A DNA stretch of 64,000 nucleotides from Erythrobacteraceae bacterium WH01K (lineage in GTDB: Bacteria; Pseudomonadota; Alphaproteobacteria; Sphingomonadales; Sphingomonadaceae): assembly GCA_027941995.1 (NCBI GenBank), contig CP115966.1:1240001-1304000 (forward strand), given 5' to 3'. The position numbers were made by a program, and so were the translations under genes. The notes beneath the pieces were generated by a model, which did no database searches, was not told where the DNA came from, and worked only from the letters and a program-made list of their open reading frames with translations. How positions within the stretch are numbered: the stretch's first letter is position 1; every line of letters begins with the position of its first letter. Positions 52,872 to 62,864 of the stretch are shown here, one piece after another.

Positions 52872-54103
52872 GCCCGTACCCGGCTCACCACGTTTCGCTG
52901 GAGGTTCCGCCAGAACAGCGGGATGTCGTAGACGTGATAATTGTTCCCCGGCAGCACCGCGTTGCCGATTTCCGGCGGGTCGCCGATCAGCAGCAGCCCG
53001 TTTTCATCGCATCGCGCCGGAACGCCGCCGGGAACGAGCGAAGCGGAGGAGAAATCCTCTTCCGGTATGAACGTACCCAGATTGGCAGAGGCAGGCGCGC
53101 TGCCATTTGCGCTGCCGGTGATCGGATTGACGCAGACGATCGGCCCGTCGCCCCTCGGCTGCCCGTCGAACCCCGGCGTCATGCTGTAGCGTTCCATGAC
53201 GAAAGAGGGATCATTGTCGTCTGCAAAGCTCGACCAGGTCGAGATGCATGCCGACTGGTTGACACTGCCGCAGACGGGAAAGGGCAGGGCCGGGAGGTCA
53301 TGCTCGACCGAAATCGGCCAGCCTATTGGATAGACGGCGGCGATCCTGTCCGCCAGCGGCGTTCCCGCCACGCGGTCCTGCAGCAGGCGCAGGATATGCA
53401 GCGAACCCTGGCTGTGGCCGGCCAGCACGATCGGCCGCTCTTCGTCGACGCTTTCGATGAAATAGGCGAAGGCCTGCTCGACATCGCGATAAGCGGCATC
53501 GATTGCCTTTTGCGCGTCATCCCCGTCGGTCAGGAACGCGCCGACCGATGCCTGCCTGTATTTCGGGGCCCAGATCTCGTCCGCACGGTTGAACGCGCTG
53601 GCAAGGCCCCTGAGGAACAGCCGCGCCCGCAATTCCGCCTGTTCGTCGCCTAATGCGGCGTTCCAGTTTACCTCGTCCCGGAAATTGACCGGGATGTAGC
53701 TGGTGGGATGGACGAAGAAGACTGCGAAATCGGGGATGTCACCGGCGGGCACGATTTCTGCCCGGCGCGTCGTTTGCGGCGTCAGGTCCGCGCTTCCCTC
53801 TGGAAGGCTGGCCTCCGTCGCCGGATTTTCGGGCGACGGGGCGGGGGACGCGTCGTCAGCGTCCTCATCTTCGGCAATCGCAGGCTGATAACGCGAGGGA
53901 TCGTCCGTGCCTATGCCGGGCCGCGAATACCACATGTCCGGATCCTCGTAGGCATTCCGGGCCAGGGCATCCTGCTCCACGAATTCGCCGCGCGGGACGA
54001 GCGCGATCTCGGTCGCTTCTCTCGACCAGATGCTGAGCGCGAAGCCCGCAACGACCACCAGAACGACCAGAAAGACGATGAAGTAGAGGAATTTACGCGC
54101 CAA
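52853..54103 (-). CDS. DUF3089 alpha/beta-hydrolase-fold protein, membrane anchored
   Basis: About 416 residues. A single N-terminal membrane helix (LYFIVFLVVLVVVAGFAL) anchors a soluble domain. DUF3089 features: FAVFFVHPTSYIPVNFRDEVNWNAAL, VLAGHSQGSLHILRLL (GHSQG nucleophile elbow), GWPISVEHDLPALPFPVCG and a NNYHVYDIPLFWRNLQRNV C-terminal end. It probably acts as an esterase, substrate unknown. I chose TTG 54103, which directly precedes ARKFLYFIVF and lies 1 base after the AI-2E stop; a GTG at 54133 is also in frame but overlaps that gene. An acidic, proline-rich linker follows the helix. Confidence 0.87.
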   Translation of the reverse strand: MARKFLYFIVFLVVLVVVAGFALSIWSREATEIALVPRGEFVEQDALARNAYEDPDMWYSRPGIGTDDPSRYQPAIAEDEDADDASPAPSPENPATEASLPEGSADLTPQTTRRAEIVPAGDIPDFAVFFVHPTSYIPVNFRDEVNWNAALGDEQAELRARLFLRGLASAFNRADEIWAPKYRQASVGAFLTDGDDAQKAIDAAYRDVEQAFAYFIESVDEERPIVLAGHSQGSLHILRLLQDRVAGTPLADRIAAVYPIGWPISVEHDLPALPFPVCGSVNQSACISTWSSFADDNDPSFVMERYSMTPGFDGQPRGDGPIVCVNPITGSANGSAPASANLGTFIPEEDFSSASLVPGGVPARCDENGLLLIGDPPEIGNAVLPGNNYHVYDIPLFWRNLQRNVVSRVRAWEAAR

Positions 54104-54104
54104 T

Positions 54105-55226
54105 TCAGGTTCCCGTTTGCGTTGTTGCAACACCGTCGCCGTTTGCCTGCGACTGTATCGCCTCGTCGTTCTGCTCCGCCCGGCGTTCCAGCGCTACCTT
54201 GAGCATGGCCATCAGCGGGTCGGCCAGCAGCAGGCCCAGAATGCCGAACAGAATGCCGAGGATCAGCTGCGCGGCCAGTACCAGCGCCGGTGCAAGGTCG
54301 ACGGTCTTTTTTGCGATCATCGGAATGACGACATAACCGTCGAAGGTCTGGACGAAGAAATAAATGCCGATGGTATAAAGGCCGGTTTCCGCGTCCACGC
54401 TGAAACCGACCATGGCCATCAGCAACCCGGAAATCGGCGCGCCAATATTGGGAATGAACGCCAGCAGGCCCGTCAGGATGCCGAGCAGGGCCGCCATAGG
54501 CACATCGAGCATGGTCAGGGCCAGGAAAGTCACGAATCCTTCGAACACCATGCCGAGAAGACGCCCGGCCATCAGGCGCCTCAGGGTATGGGCCATCCGG
54601 TCCAGCGTGACGCTGAAGGATTGGCGACTGCTGCGCGGGGCAAACCATTCGACACCGCGTTCGTAGAGCCTAGGCTCGAAAGCGACGTAGATCCCGATGA
54701 TGACGATAAGGATTGCCGTTGCCACGCCGCCTGCAAGGCCCGTGAGCGCCTTCGTGACCGTACCGACGCCACTCAGGACCTGGCTGCTCATGGATTGAAG
54801 CTGTGACAGGGAAATGGAGACGCCGTTCGCCTCGGCCCACTGCTCGATCAGTGTCCCCTGCCGCTCCACTATGGAGGGCAGTTCGGCGGCCTGCTGCGTG
54901 ATTTGCGCACCGGCAAAGGTGACCAGCCAGTAGAAGAATGCGACGACGCCGATCAGGACCAGCGACACGCGCCAGCGCCGACCGATCGGCAGTACTCGGC
55001 CCAGAAGGCGCGAGCCGCCATCGATCATCGATGCAAAGACAAGCGCACCGAAAATGACCAGCAGGCTTTGCGAGATATAGACGGCGAGTGCGACCAGCCC
55101 GATGACCGTGACCCAGACGAAGGCGCGGTTTGCCTCGTGCCGCAGCCGCGGGTCGAGGATGAATGCCGGGCTGGAGCCGTGCGTTTCAGGCCCCTTGTCG
55201 TCGGTATCGGGCCCTGCTTCGCTCAT
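54105..55226 (-). CDS. AI-2E family transporter
   Basis: A 373-residue membrane protein with seven to eight helices. It has the family's hallmarks: SQSLLVIFGALVFASMIDG near the start, RRLMAGRLLGMVFEGFVTFLAL and IPNIGAPISGLLMAMVG. AI-2E family members export autoinducer-2 or Na+/H+ antiport-linked substrates; AI-2 itself is unproven here. The protein starts within the last codons of lepB (4-base overlap). Confidence 0.92.
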   Translation of the reverse strand: MSEAGPDTDDKGPETHGSSPAFILDPRLRHEANRAFVWVTVIGLVALAVYISQSLLVIFGALVFASMIDGGSRLLGRVLPIGRRWRVSLVLIGVVAFFYWLVTFAGAQITQQAAELPSIVERQGTLIEQWAEANGVSISLSQLQSMSSQVLSGVGTVTKALTGLAGGVATAILIVIIGIYVAFEPRLYERGVEWFAPRSSRQSFSVTLDRMAHTLRRLMAGRLLGMVFEGFVTFLALTMLDVPMAALLGILTGLLAFIPNIGAPISGLLMAMVGFSVDAETGLYTIGIYFFVQTFDGYVVIPMIAKKTVDLAPALVLAAQLILGILFGILGLLLADPLMAMLKVALERRAEQNDEAIQSQANGDGVATTQTGT

Positions 55227-56095
55227 GCGACGGGATCGTTTTCCGCATCGGCCGGCGGCGTGCTGATCTCCGGTCGCAGGCTGGTCCAGGCCCGCCCGCT
55301 ACGCATCGCGGCAAACCAGCTGATCGGGTTCCACGACGCCGTGCCGTCGAGCGAGAAGGTAATGAACTCGGCCCGGCCGCCGATATTCTCGAACGGGATG
55401 GGGCCGCCAAGTCCCTGCTCCATGATGCTGGCGCGGCTGTCTGCCGAATGGTCGCGGTTGTCGCCCATCACGAAGACGTGACCTTCGGGAATGAGGATTT
55501 CGTCCATGTTGTCGAGCGGGTAATCGGGCTGGTGGTCGAATATCCGGTAGGTCGCGCCGTTGGGCAGCGTTTCCTGGTATGTCGGGATGCGGCAGACTTC
55601 CTCGCCGCTTTCCGTGCGGGCCTGGAGCCCCGGATAATCGAAGGTGGTGCAGGGCGAATTGGGATCGACCGGGACTTCGATGGCCGGCACGACTTCCTGC
55701 GGCACGGGTTCCCCGTTCAGCACGATCTGGCCGTTCGTGACTGCGATCCGGTCCCCCGGCAAGGCGACGACACGCTTGATATAGTCCTCGTCCCGCTCGG
55801 GATGAACCGGGATGACGATATCGCCATATTCCGGGACGCTGCCGGAGACGCGCCAGTCACCGCGCGGGGCCATGTGGAAACTGATCGAGGCCCAGCTATA
55901 GCCATACGGGTATTTGCTCACCACCAGCCGGTCCCCGACCAGCAGGTTCGGCATCATGGATTGGGAAGGGATGTAGAACGGTTTCGCGATGAAGCTGTGA
56001 AACGCCACGACGGCGAGAAGCATCAGTGCCAGCCCGCGTATTTCCGCGAACCAGTTCACTTTCTCGTCGTCTTTTTTCTTGGTCTTTTCGGTCAC
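55223..56095 (-). CDS. lepB: Signal peptidase I
   Basis: A 290-residue S26 serine protease that removes signal peptides from exported proteins. An N-terminal membrane helix (LALMLLAVVAFHSFIAK) anchors it. The catalytic Ser is in PSQSMMPNLLVGDRLVVSK and the Lys in RDEDYIKRVVALPGDRIAV. The C-terminal box GDNRDHSADSR is complete. The pyrE-pdxJ-acpS-lepB order is conserved in alphaproteobacteria; rnc and era, which often follow lepB, do not follow here. Confidence 0.97.
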   Translation of the reverse strand: MTEKTKKKDDEKVNWFAEIRGLALMLLAVVAFHSFIAKPFYIPSQSMMPNLLVGDRLVVSKYPYGYSWASISFHMAPRGDWRVSGSVPEYGDIVIPVHPERDEDYIKRVVALPGDRIAVTNGQIVLNGEPVPQEVVPAIEVPVDPNSPCTTFDYPGLQARTESGEEVCRIPTYQETLPNGATYRIFDHQPDYPLDNMDEILIPEGHVFVMGDNRDHSADSRASIMEQGLGGPIPFENIGGRAEFITFSLDGTASWNPISWFAAMRSGRAWTSLRPEISTPPADAENDPVA

Positions 56096-56126
56096 GGGAT
56101 TGTCGGTATCCGTAGGTGGGTCTGGA

Positions 56127-56528
56127 TCAGATCGGGTGGGCCTCGATGATCACGAAGGCTTGTGCCCATGGGTGATCGTCGGTGAGGGTGAGGTGAATGA
56201 CCGCCTCATGGCCATCGGGCGTCAGTTCCGCAAGCCGCTTGGCCGCGCCGCCTTCCAGTGCCAGGGTCGGCGCACCGGATTTTGCGTTCACGACGCCGAT
56301 GTCCTTCATGAAGACCCCTCGGCGAAAACCGGTTCCAACCGCCTTGGAGAACGCCTCCTTCGCGGCGAAACGCTTGGCATATGTGCCCGCGATGGTGAAG
56401 GGGCGGCGCCGCGCCTTGGCGCGCTCCGTTTCGGTGAAGACGCGGTTTTCGAACCTTTCCCCGAAACGGTCGAACGAGTTCTGGATGCGCTCGATATTGC
56501 ACAGGTCCGATCCCAGCCCGATGATCAT
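56127..56528 (-). CDS. acpS: Holo-[acyl-carrier-protein] synthase
   Basis: A 133-residue phosphopantetheinyl transferase that converts apo-ACP to holo-ACP. It opens [26 protein letters not shown] with the metal-binding Asp, and [15 protein letters not shown] carries the second acidic motif (KEAxxKA). Its start overlaps the end of pdxJ by 4 bases (56525-56528). Confidence 0.96.
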   Translation of the reverse strand: MIIGLGSDLCNIERIQNSFDRFGERFENRVFTETERAKARRRPFTIAGTYAKRFAAKEAFSKAVGTGFRRGVFMKDIGVVNAKSGAPTLALEGGAAKRLAELTPDGHEAVIHLTLTDDHPWAQAFVIIEAHPI

Positions 56529-57271
56529 CGCACTTCGTCCATCAGGTCGCGCATCCGCCGGACGGCGTTTTCCAGTCCGACGAACACCGCCTCTCCAATG
56601 AGGTAATGGCCGATATTCAATTCCGCGAGCTGGGGAATGGCGGCAATCGGCTGCACGTTCTCGTAGGTGAGGCCGTGGCCCGCATGGGGCTCGATCCCGT
56701 TCTTCGTCGCCAGCGCCGCCATGTCGGCAATCCGCTTTACCTCGCTCGAGACTTTCTCGCGGTCATCGTCGAGGCAGGCGTGGGCATATTCGCCGGTATG
56801 AAATTCCGCGATGTCCGCGCCCAGGCGAATGGCAGCATCCAGTTGCCGCTCCTCTGCCTCGATGAACAGGGACACGCGGATGCCGGCATCGACCAGGCTC
56901 GTGACGATGGGCGCCAGCTGGTTGTGCAGGCCGGCCGCATCCAGTCCGCCCTCCGTCGTCCGCTCTTCCCGCTTTTCCGGCACGATACAGGCGGCATGCG
57001 GCTGGTGGGCGAGGGCGATGGCCAGCATTTCATCGGTCGCCGCCATTTCGAGATTGAGCGGCAGGCCGGTCGCATCCTGGATCCGTTTCAGGTCGCCATC
57101 GCGGATGTGACGCCGGTCTTCGCGCAGATGGGCCGTGATCCCGTCGCCGCCGACTGCCGCGACGATCTGCGCGGCGCGGACCGGATCGGGATGGTCGCCG
57201 CCGCGGGCGTTCCGGATGGTCGCCACATGGTCGATATTGACGCCGAGGCGCAGTTTCGCGGCTGCGTTCAA
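56525..57271 (-). CDS. pdxJ: Pyridoxine 5'-phosphate synthase
   Basis: A 248-residue TIM-barrel enzyme that makes pyridoxine 5'-phosphate from 1-deoxyxylulose 5-phosphate and 3-amino-2-oxopropyl phosphate. Motifs: [24 protein letters not shown] at the start, [28 protein letters not shown] and [12 protein letters not shown] at 57271 is the only start that gives the family N-terminus, and it overlaps pyrE's stop as TTGA, an equivalent of the usual ATGA. A frame upstream reads into pyrE and does not belong. Confidence 0.96.
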   Translation of the reverse strand: MNAAAKLRLGVNIDHVATIRNARGGDHPDPVRAAQIVAAVGGDGITAHLREDRRHIRDGDLKRIQDATGLPLNLEMAATDEMLAIALAHQPHAACIVPEKREERTTEGGLDAAGLHNQLAPIVTSLVDAGIRVSLFIEAEERQLDAAIRLGADIAEFHTGEYAHACLDDDREKVSSEVKRIADMAALATKNGIEPHAGHGLTYENVQPIAAIPQLAELNIGHYLIGEAVFVGLENAVRRMRDLMDEVR

Positions 57272-57849
57272 GATGCGCGGCTCCCCGGCTTGGTCACGGG
57301 CACGGCTGCCAGCTCTGCGGGGACGTCTTCGTCGGCATAGGTCGGGAAGTTCAAGGCGACGAGCGGATAGAATGGTACCCCGAGGTCGACCGAACCGCCC
57401 GACCTGTCGACGAGCGACACTTCGGCGATCACCTCGCCGCCTTCCTGGCCGACCGCCTTTATCGCCTCGCGGCTGGAAAGACCGGTGGTGACCACGTCCT
57501 CCACCATCAACACCTTCGCACCGGGTTGCAGAGCGAATCCGCGCCGCAGGTGGAAGACTCCGTCCGGGCGCTCGAGGAACATTGCGTCCTTTTCCAGCGC
57601 ACGGCCCATTTCGTGGCCGATAATCAGGCCGCCCATGGCCGGGGACACCACGCAATCGATCTGCTGACGCAGTTCGCGGGGGATATTTCGCGCCATCGCA
57701 GCCGCCAGGCGAGCCGCGCGTTCCGCGTTCATGAGGACGCGCGCACATTGCAGATAGAACGCGCTGTGGCGTCCCGACGACAGTAGGAAATGCCCTTCGA
57801 GCAGGGCGTCGCAGCTACGGAATTCGGCAAGTACGTCTTCGTCCGTCAT
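57268..57849 (-). CDS. pyrE: Orotate phosphoribosyltransferase
   Basis: A 193-residue type I phosphoribosyltransferase that makes OMP from orotate and PRPP in pyrimidine synthesis. The PRPP-binding motif is KVLMVEDVVTTGLSSREAI (VLMVEDVVTTG), with PAMGGLIIGHEMGRAL and FLERPDG around it. The size is typical. It starts the pyrE-pdxJ-acpS-lepB-AI-2E run. Confidence 0.96.
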   Translation of the reverse strand: MTDEDVLAEFRSCDALLEGHFLLSSGRHSAFYLQCARVLMNAERAARLAAAMARNIPRELRQQIDCVVSPAMGGLIIGHEMGRALEKDAMFLERPDGVFHLRRGFALQPGAKVLMVEDVVTTGLSSREAIKAVGQEGGEVIAEVSLVDRSGGSVDLGVPFYPLVALNFPTYADEDVPAELAAVPVTKPGSRAS

Positions 57850-57950
57850 CGGGTCCTCGATACTGTTGCAGGGCCATTATGGGGCGCCGATCTGGGCTGG
57901 CAATTGCAAGCGACACCACGGGGCTTGCGGAAAAATGTCCGTAGAAGCGC

Positions 57951-57979
57951 TTGAGACAGTGGGCAAGCGTCCGTATAGG
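57951..57979 (+). promoter_or_regulatory. Probable promoter of the cytochrome oxidase operon
   Basis: TTGAGA (57951-57956) and TATAGG (57974-57979) lie 17 bases apart, about 107 bases before the coxB start, in the 236-base gap between divergent pyrE and coxB. Spacing is optimal and both boxes are near consensus. The match was found by eye and is unproven. Confidence 0.5.
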
Positions 57980-58085
57980 CCGCGCAGTCCGGCTGCCCTA
58001 TATGGCAGGCGAAGCCCCCCTGTGCGGGGCAAACTACAGATGCCAGATGGCCAGCAATGGCCGGAAATTGGGAAGCTTGTTCGCA

Positions 58086-59195
58086 ATGATGACTACCGCC
58101 CGGCCTACTGCCACCCTCCGCGCCCTGGCGATGCTGTTTGCCGCCGTTCTTCTGGCATTCGGCGCACAGGCCGCTTTCGCGCAGGACGAATCGCTTGTTC
58201 CGGAGGCCGGCACGGTCGGTGAAATCGATCCCGCCGCTTCGGCAGAAGTTGCCGACAGCGACGAAGTGGCCCCCGGTGCGGACGCGGCCGGTTACGAATA
58301 TTACGGCCCCGAGATGATCAAGGGTCAGCCGACCGCCTTCGAAGACGATGCGCTGGCCAGCATGACCTTCCAGGACCAGTACACCGAAAACGGCGAATAC
58401 GCGCAGTGGATGCATGACATCATCCTGATGCCGATCATCACCGTAATCAGCCTGTTCGTCCTCGGACTGCTGCTGTGGGTGGTCGCGAAATATCGTCGCC
58501 GCGAAGGTCGCGAGCCTTCGAAGACGACGCACAATACGCTGGTCGAAGTGGTGTGGACGATCGTTCCCGTCATCATCCTCGTCGTGATCGCCGTTCCGTC
58601 CATCACGCTGCTGGCGCGCCAGTACGAAACGCCGCCGGCCGATGCCATCACGATCAAGGCGACCGGTTACCAGTGGTACTGGGGCTACACATATCCCGAC
58701 CAGGGCGGCTTCGAGATCATTTCGAACATGCTTCCCGAAGAGGAAGCTCTTGATCGCGGGCTGCCGGGCCAGCTGGCTGTCGATAACCGGATGGTTGTTC
58801 CGGTCGGTGTGCCGCTTCGCATCCAGACCACCGCCGCAGACGTCATTCACTCGTTCGCCGTGCCGAGCCTGTGGTTCAAGCTCGACGCCGTACCGGGCCG
58901 CCTGAACGAGCGTCTGCTGACGATCAACGAGCCGGGCATCTATTACGGCCAGTGCTCCGAACTTTGCGGCGCGCGTCACGGCTACATGCCGATCGCTATC
59001 GAGGCTGTCCCAATGGAGCGATACCGCCAGTGGGTCGCGGCGCAGGGCGGTACGTTCGGTGAAGAGGAAGAGGCCGCTCCGGAGGCCGCTCCGCTGCAGG
59101 ATCCGGAAAGCTCCGTCCCGGGCGCTCCGGGAGCCGGCGCCCCGGCCACGATCGACACCGCTCCCGAAGGCGCGGACGCGCTCGACACCGAGTAA
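58086..59195 (+). CDS. coxB: Cytochrome c oxidase subunit II
   Basis: About 369 residues. A signal sequence (ALAMLFAAVLLAFGAQAAFAQ) and two membrane helices precede the periplasmic cupredoxin. The CuA site is intact: His in DVIHSFAVPSLW, then CSELCGARHGYM with two Cys, His and Met. This subunit receives electrons from cytochrome c for the aa3 oxidase. After the cupredoxin an unusual acidic, alanine/proline-rich tail of about 45 residues closes the protein. I take ATG 58086; 58089 and the upstream 58047 are alternatives. Confidence 0.95.
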   Translation: MMTTARPTATLRALAMLFAAVLLAFGAQAAFAQDESLVPEAGTVGEIDPAASAEVADSDEVAPGADAAGYEYYGPEMIKGQPTAFEDDALASMTFQDQYTENGEYAQWMHDIILMPIITVISLFVLGLLLWVVAKYRRREGREPSKTTHNTLVEVVWTIVPVIILVVIAVPSITLLARQYETPPADAITIKATGYQWYWGYTYPDQGGFEIISNMLPEEEALDRGLPGQLAVDNRMVVPVGVPLRIQTTAADVIHSFAVPSLWFKLDAVPGRLNERLLTINEPGIYYGQCSELCGARHGYMPIAIEAVPMERYRQWVAAQGGTFGEEEEAAPEAAPLQDPESSVPGAPGAGAPATIDTAPEGADALDTE

Positions 59196-59216
59196 GACAG
59201 GGCACGTTCCCCTGTC
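59196..59216 (+). other. Short hairpin right after the coxB stop
   Basis: GACAGGG (59196-59202) pairs with CCCTGTC (59210-59216). The stem is 7 bp and no T run follows, so it is not a clear terminator; it could mark an mRNA processing or stabilising site in the cox operon, between coxB and ctaD. Confidence 0.3.
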
Positions 59217-59296
59217 CGTAGTGACACCGGGGTGCGGCAGGACTAATGATAATCGCCGCGAAGGCGACCAGACGCTAAGAGAAACGAGACCGAACG

Positions 59297-61018
59297 ATGG
59301 CTACCACCGCTGAAGGCTACCAGGCCCACACAGAGGATACGGCTCACGGCGCACATCACGACGCCGATCACAAGCCGGGCTTCTTTGCCCGCTGGTTCAT
59401 GTCGACCAACCACAAGGACATCGGCACGATGTACCTGATCTTCGCGATTTTCGCGGGAATCGTCGGTGGCGGCATCTCGGGGATCATGCGCGCAGAGCTG
59501 GCCGAGCCAGGTATCCAGGTCCTGGGTTTCTGGGTCGAACTGATGGGCGGTGAGGCCGCTTTCGACGCCAACCTGCACATGTGGAACGTCCTGATCACGG
59601 CGCACGGCCTGATCATGGTCTTCTTCATGGTCATGCCGGCCATGATTGGCGGCTTCGGCAACTGGTTTGTCCCGCTCATGATCGGCGCGCCCGACATGGC
59701 ATTCCCGCGGATGAACAACATCTCGTTCTGGCTGACCGTCGTCGGCTTCATCTCGCTGCTGTTCTCCCTGTTCGTGCCGGGCGGCACGGGTCTGGGTGCC
59801 GGCACGGGCTGGACCGTTTACGCGCCTCTCTCGACGAGCGGATCGACCGGTCCGGCCGTCGACTTCGCGATTTTCTCGCTTCACCTCGCGGGCGCAGGCT
59901 CGATCCTCGGCGCGACGAACTTCATCACCACGATCTTCAACATGCGTGCACCGGGCATGACCCTGCACAAGATGCCGCTGTTTGTGTGGTCGGTTCTGGT
60001 GACCGCCTTCCTGCTCCTCTTGGCCCTGCCGGTCCTGGCGGCCGCCATCACCATGCTGCTGACGGACCGTAACTTCGGCACGACCTTCTTCGACCCGGCA
60101 GGCGGCGGCGACCCTGTTCTTTACCAGCACCTGTTCTGGTTCTTCGGTCACCCCGAGGTCTACATCATGATCCTGCCGGGCTTCGGCATGGTCAGCCAGA
60201 TCGTCGCGACGTTCAGCCGCAAGCCCGTGTTCGGCTATCTCGGCATGGCCTATGCCATGGTCGCGATCGGCGTCGTCGGCTTCATCGTGTGGGCGCACCA
60301 CATGTATACCGTCGGTCTCGACGTGAACACGAAGATGTACTTCACCGCCGCGACGATGGTCATCGCCGTGCCAACCGGTGTTAAGATCTTCAGCTGGATC
60401 GCCACGATGTGGGGCGGCAGTCTGGAGTTCAAGTCGCCCATGGTATGGTCGCTCGGCTTCATCTTCCTGTTCACCGTCGGCGGTGTGACGGGTGTGGTTC
60501 TTGCCAATGGCGGTATCGACGACAACCTGCACGACACTTACTACGTGGTGGCGCATTTCCACTACGTGCTGTCAATGGGTGCGGTCTTCTCTATGTTCGC
60601 GGGCTTCTATTACTGGTTCCCGAAAATGAGCGGCCGCTGGCATAGCGAATTCCTGAGCCACCTTCACTTCTGGCTGTTCTTCATCGGCGTGAACGTGATC
60701 TTCTTCCCGATGCACTTCCTCGGGATGCAGGGTATGCCGCGGCGCTATCCGGACTACACGGCAGCCTACGCCTACTGGAACGAGATCGCTTCCTACGGCT
60801 ATCTCATCATGGCCGGTTCGATGCTCGTGTTCTTCGTGAACCTTGCCTATGCCTTCACGGCAGGCCGCAAGGCTGAAGCGAACACGTGGGGTGCAGGTGC
60901 GACGACGCTGGAATGGACGCTGCCCAGCCCGCCGCCGTATCACCAGTTCGAAACCCTCCCGGTGATCGAGGACCACCACGATTACCACGATCACATGTCT
61001 TCGCCTGCCAAGGCGTAA
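59297..61018 (+). CDS. ctaD: Cytochrome c oxidase subunit I
   Basis: A 573-residue, 12-helix heme-copper oxidase subunit. It binds heme a, heme a3 and CuB and forms the oxygen-reduction site. Motifs: [20 protein letters not shown] (heme a region), [20 protein letters not shown] (His/Tyr pair of CuB site), [11 protein letters not shown] and [15 protein letters not shown]. The start at 59297 has a short hydrophilic N-terminus rich in histidines ([13 protein letters not shown]), as in alphaproteobacterial CtaD. It is followed by a 109-base gap to ctaB. Confidence 0.98.
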   Translation: MATTAEGYQAHTEDTAHGAHHDADHKPGFFARWFMSTNHKDIGTMYLIFAIFAGIVGGGISGIMRAELAEPGIQVLGFWVELMGGEAAFDANLHMWNVLITAHGLIMVFFMVMPAMIGGFGNWFVPLMIGAPDMAFPRMNNISFWLTVVGFISLLFSLFVPGGTGLGAGTGWTVYAPLSTSGSTGPAVDFAIFSLHLAGAGSILGATNFITTIFNMRAPGMTLHKMPLFVWSVLVTAFLLLLALPVLAAAITMLLTDRNFGTTFFDPAGGGDPVLYQHLFWFFGHPEVYIMILPGFGMVSQIVATFSRKPVFGYLGMAYAMVAIGVVGFIVWAHHMYTVGLDVNTKMYFTAATMVIAVPTGVKIFSWIATMWGGSLEFKSPMVWSLGFIFLFTVGGVTGVVLANGGIDDNLHDTYYVVAHFHYVLSMGAVFSMFAGFYYWFPKMSGRWHSEFLSHLHFWLFFIGVNVIFFPMHFLGMQGMPRRYPDYTAAYAYWNEIASYGYLIMAGSMLVFFVNLAYAFTAGRKAEANTWGAGATTLEWTLPSPPPYHQFETLPVIEDHHDYHDHMSSPAKA

Positions 61019-61062
61019 GCGACCGGTTCGCCAGCGAGCGGACCGACGCAGACCAGAGATCG

Positions 61063-61092
61063 AGGGGGCGCATCAGCGATGGTGCGCCCCCT
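61063..61092 (+). other. Intergenic hairpin between ctaD and ctaB
   Basis: AGGGGGCGCA (61063-61072) pairs with TGCGCCCCCT (61083-61092), 10-base loop. No T run follows. It may reduce read-through or set mRNA stability between ctaD and the assembly-factor genes. Confidence 0.45.
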
Positions 61093-61127
61093 GTTGCAGG
61101 AAAGCCGATAGAGAACCGTAAGATCCG

Positions 61128-62051
61128 ATGACCGCCGCGACACCCTCTGCCAACGCACTGCCGAGCGACTGGCGCGATTTCTTCGCGCTGACCAAGCCGC
61201 GCGTCATGAGCCTGGTGATCTTTACCGGCCTGTGCGGATTGCTGGCGGCGCCTGTCGGCATCAATCCCGTTATCGGCTTTACTGCGATCCTGTGCATCGC
61301 GCTGGGCGCGGGCGGGGCCGCCACGCTGAACCAGTGGTGGGAGAGCGACCTCGATGCGGGAATGAAGCGGACGAAGGACCGCCCGATCCCCGGTGGCCGG
61401 ATGGCGAGGGGCGATGCCCTGACTTTCGGCCTCCTGTTGTCGGCATTCTCCGTCATGACGATGGGGCTCGCCGTACACTGGCTGGCAGCCGGCGTGCTGC
61501 TGGTGTCGATCATCTACTACGCCGTCATCTACACCATGTGGCTGAAGCCGCGCACGCCGCAGAACATCGTCATCGGGGGCGGGGCAGGGGCCTTTCCGCC
61601 ACTGATCGGGTGGATTGCCGCGACCGGCGAGATCACGGCCATACCGGTGCTGCTCTTCGCCATCATCTTCATGTGGACGCCCCCGCATTTCTGGGCGCTG
61701 GCACTTTTCGTGCAGTCGGATTACGCGAAAGTCGGCATTCCGATGATGCCGGTGGTCCGCGGCGAGGTCAGCACCCGCAAGCAGATCCTCATCTACGCCG
61801 TACTGCTCCTGCCTATCGCCATAGCGCCGTGGCTGATTGGCGGTACGGGAATGATCTACGGCGTCGCAGCGCTGGTCCTGACGCTCGCCTTCATTGCGCT
61901 GAGCGTTCCGGTTGCGACGCGCCGCAGCGTTGAAGGCGATACGATGAAGCCGGAAAAGCGGCTGTTCGCCTTCAGCATCCTGTATCTCTTCGCCCTGTTC
62001 GCCGTACTGGTCCTAGACCGGTATGTGACGCCGCTGCTGGACACTGTATGA
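61128..62051 (+). CDS. ctaB: Protoheme IX farnesyltransferase
   Basis: A 307-residue UbiA-type prenyltransferase with about nine helices that converts heme b to heme O, the first step to heme A for the oxidase. Motifs: [18 protein letters not shown], the first Asp-rich loop around [21 protein letters not shown], and a later [21 protein letters not shown] with [11 protein letters not shown]. It ends in an ATGA overlap with the next small gene. The ctaA-encoded heme A synthase is not in the window. Confidence 0.97.
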   Translation: MTAATPSANALPSDWRDFFALTKPRVMSLVIFTGLCGLLAAPVGINPVIGFTAILCIALGAGGAATLNQWWESDLDAGMKRTKDRPIPGGRMARGDALTFGLLLSAFSVMTMGLAVHWLAAGVLLVSIIYYAVIYTMWLKPRTPQNIVIGGGAGAFPPLIGWIAATGEITAIPVLLFAIIFMWTPPHFWALALFVQSDYAKVGIPMMPVVRGEVSTRKQILIYAVLLLPIAIAPWLIGGTGMIYGVAALVLTLAFIALSVPVATRRSVEGDTMKPEKRLFAFSILYLFALFAVLVLDRYVTPLLDTV

Positions 62052-62185
62052 TGCCTTCCATGACACCTGAAGAACAAGCCGAACTGGAACGCCGCCGCAA
62101 GTCGCGCAATGTCGCGCTCGGACTGCTGCTGCTGTTTTTCGTCGTCTTGTTCTACGCCATCACCATCGTCAGGATGGGCGACTGA
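62048..62185 (+). CDS. Small single-helix membrane protein in the cytochrome oxidase operon
   Basis: A 45-residue protein, [20 protein letters not shown] then one hydrophobic helix (about 21-41) and a short VRMGD end. It begins in the ctaB stop (ATGA) and ends in the ctaG start (TGATG). A small ORF in this place is common in alphaproteobacterial cox operons, where CoxF-like assembly factors or unnamed membrane proteins occur. Either of the first two ATGs could start it. Confidence 0.8.
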   Translation: MMPSMTPEEQAELERRRKSRNVALGLLLLFFVVLFYAITIVRMGD

Positions 62186-62772
62186 TGGCAAGCATCCCCG
62201 TAGACGAGAATCGCAACGCCCGGACCGGCCTGATGGCGATCGGCCTGGCGTTGGCCATGCTCGGCCTCGGCTACGCCGCGGTACCGCTTTACGACCTCTT
62301 CTGCCGGGTGACCGGTTTCGGCGGCACGACACAGGTGGCAAGCGAAGCCGACGCCGCGATTGCAGAACGGTTGGCCGCAAGTGCCGGGGCAAAGCCGATT
62401 TCCATCCGGTTCGATGCCAGCACTGCGCGCGACGTGCCATGGGTCTTCCAGCCGGCGCAGGCGACCGACACGGTGCAGATCGGCGTGCGCGACATGGCAT
62501 TCTATACCGCGAAGAACACGTCTTCCGTTCCGATTACCGGCACGGCGACCTTCAATGTCGAACCGGAACAGGCGGGCAAATACTTCAACAAGATTCAGTG
62601 CTTCTGTTTCACGGAGCAGACACTGCAACCCGGGCAGGAAGTGCGGATGCCGGTTCTGTATTACGTCGATCCCGCCATTCTCGAGGACGAGAACGCGAAG
62701 GGCGTGGAGCAGATCACGCTGAGCTACACCTTCCACAAGGCAATTCCGGGCGAGAGCGACGAAGAAAGCTGA
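62185..62772 (+). CDS. ctaG: Cytochrome c oxidase assembly protein CtaG (Cox11)
   Basis: A 195-residue copper chaperone for CuB insertion. One N-terminal helix (TGLMAIGLALAMLGLGYAAVPLYDLFCRVTGFGG) anchors it in the inner membrane. The copper-binding CxC is in KIQCFCFTEQTL. Other family segments are RDVPWVFQP, MAFYTAKNTSSVPITGTATFNVEPEQAGKYFNK and MPVLYYVDPAILED. Confidence 0.97.
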   Translation: MASIPVDENRNARTGLMAIGLALAMLGLGYAAVPLYDLFCRVTGFGGTTQVASEADAAIAERLAASAGAKPISIRFDASTARDVPWVFQPAQATDTVQIGVRDMAFYTAKNTSSVPITGTATFNVEPEQAGKYFNKIQCFCFTEQTLQPGQEVRMPVLYYVDPAILEDENAKGVEQITLSYTFHKAIPGESDEES

Positions 62773-62864
62773 CACTTGCGGGCACCCGCCCTCTAGACCA
62801 CCGCGCGTTGCCGTATTAGGGGCAGCCATACGAATTCAGGACTACCAAGCAGGATACGCGACCC

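Noticed and set aside
56525-57748. A 407-residue protein made of pdxJ with a long N-terminal extension
   Set aside because: The extension is arginine-rich and overlies pyrE in another frame. The pdxJ family begins at the TTG at 57271.
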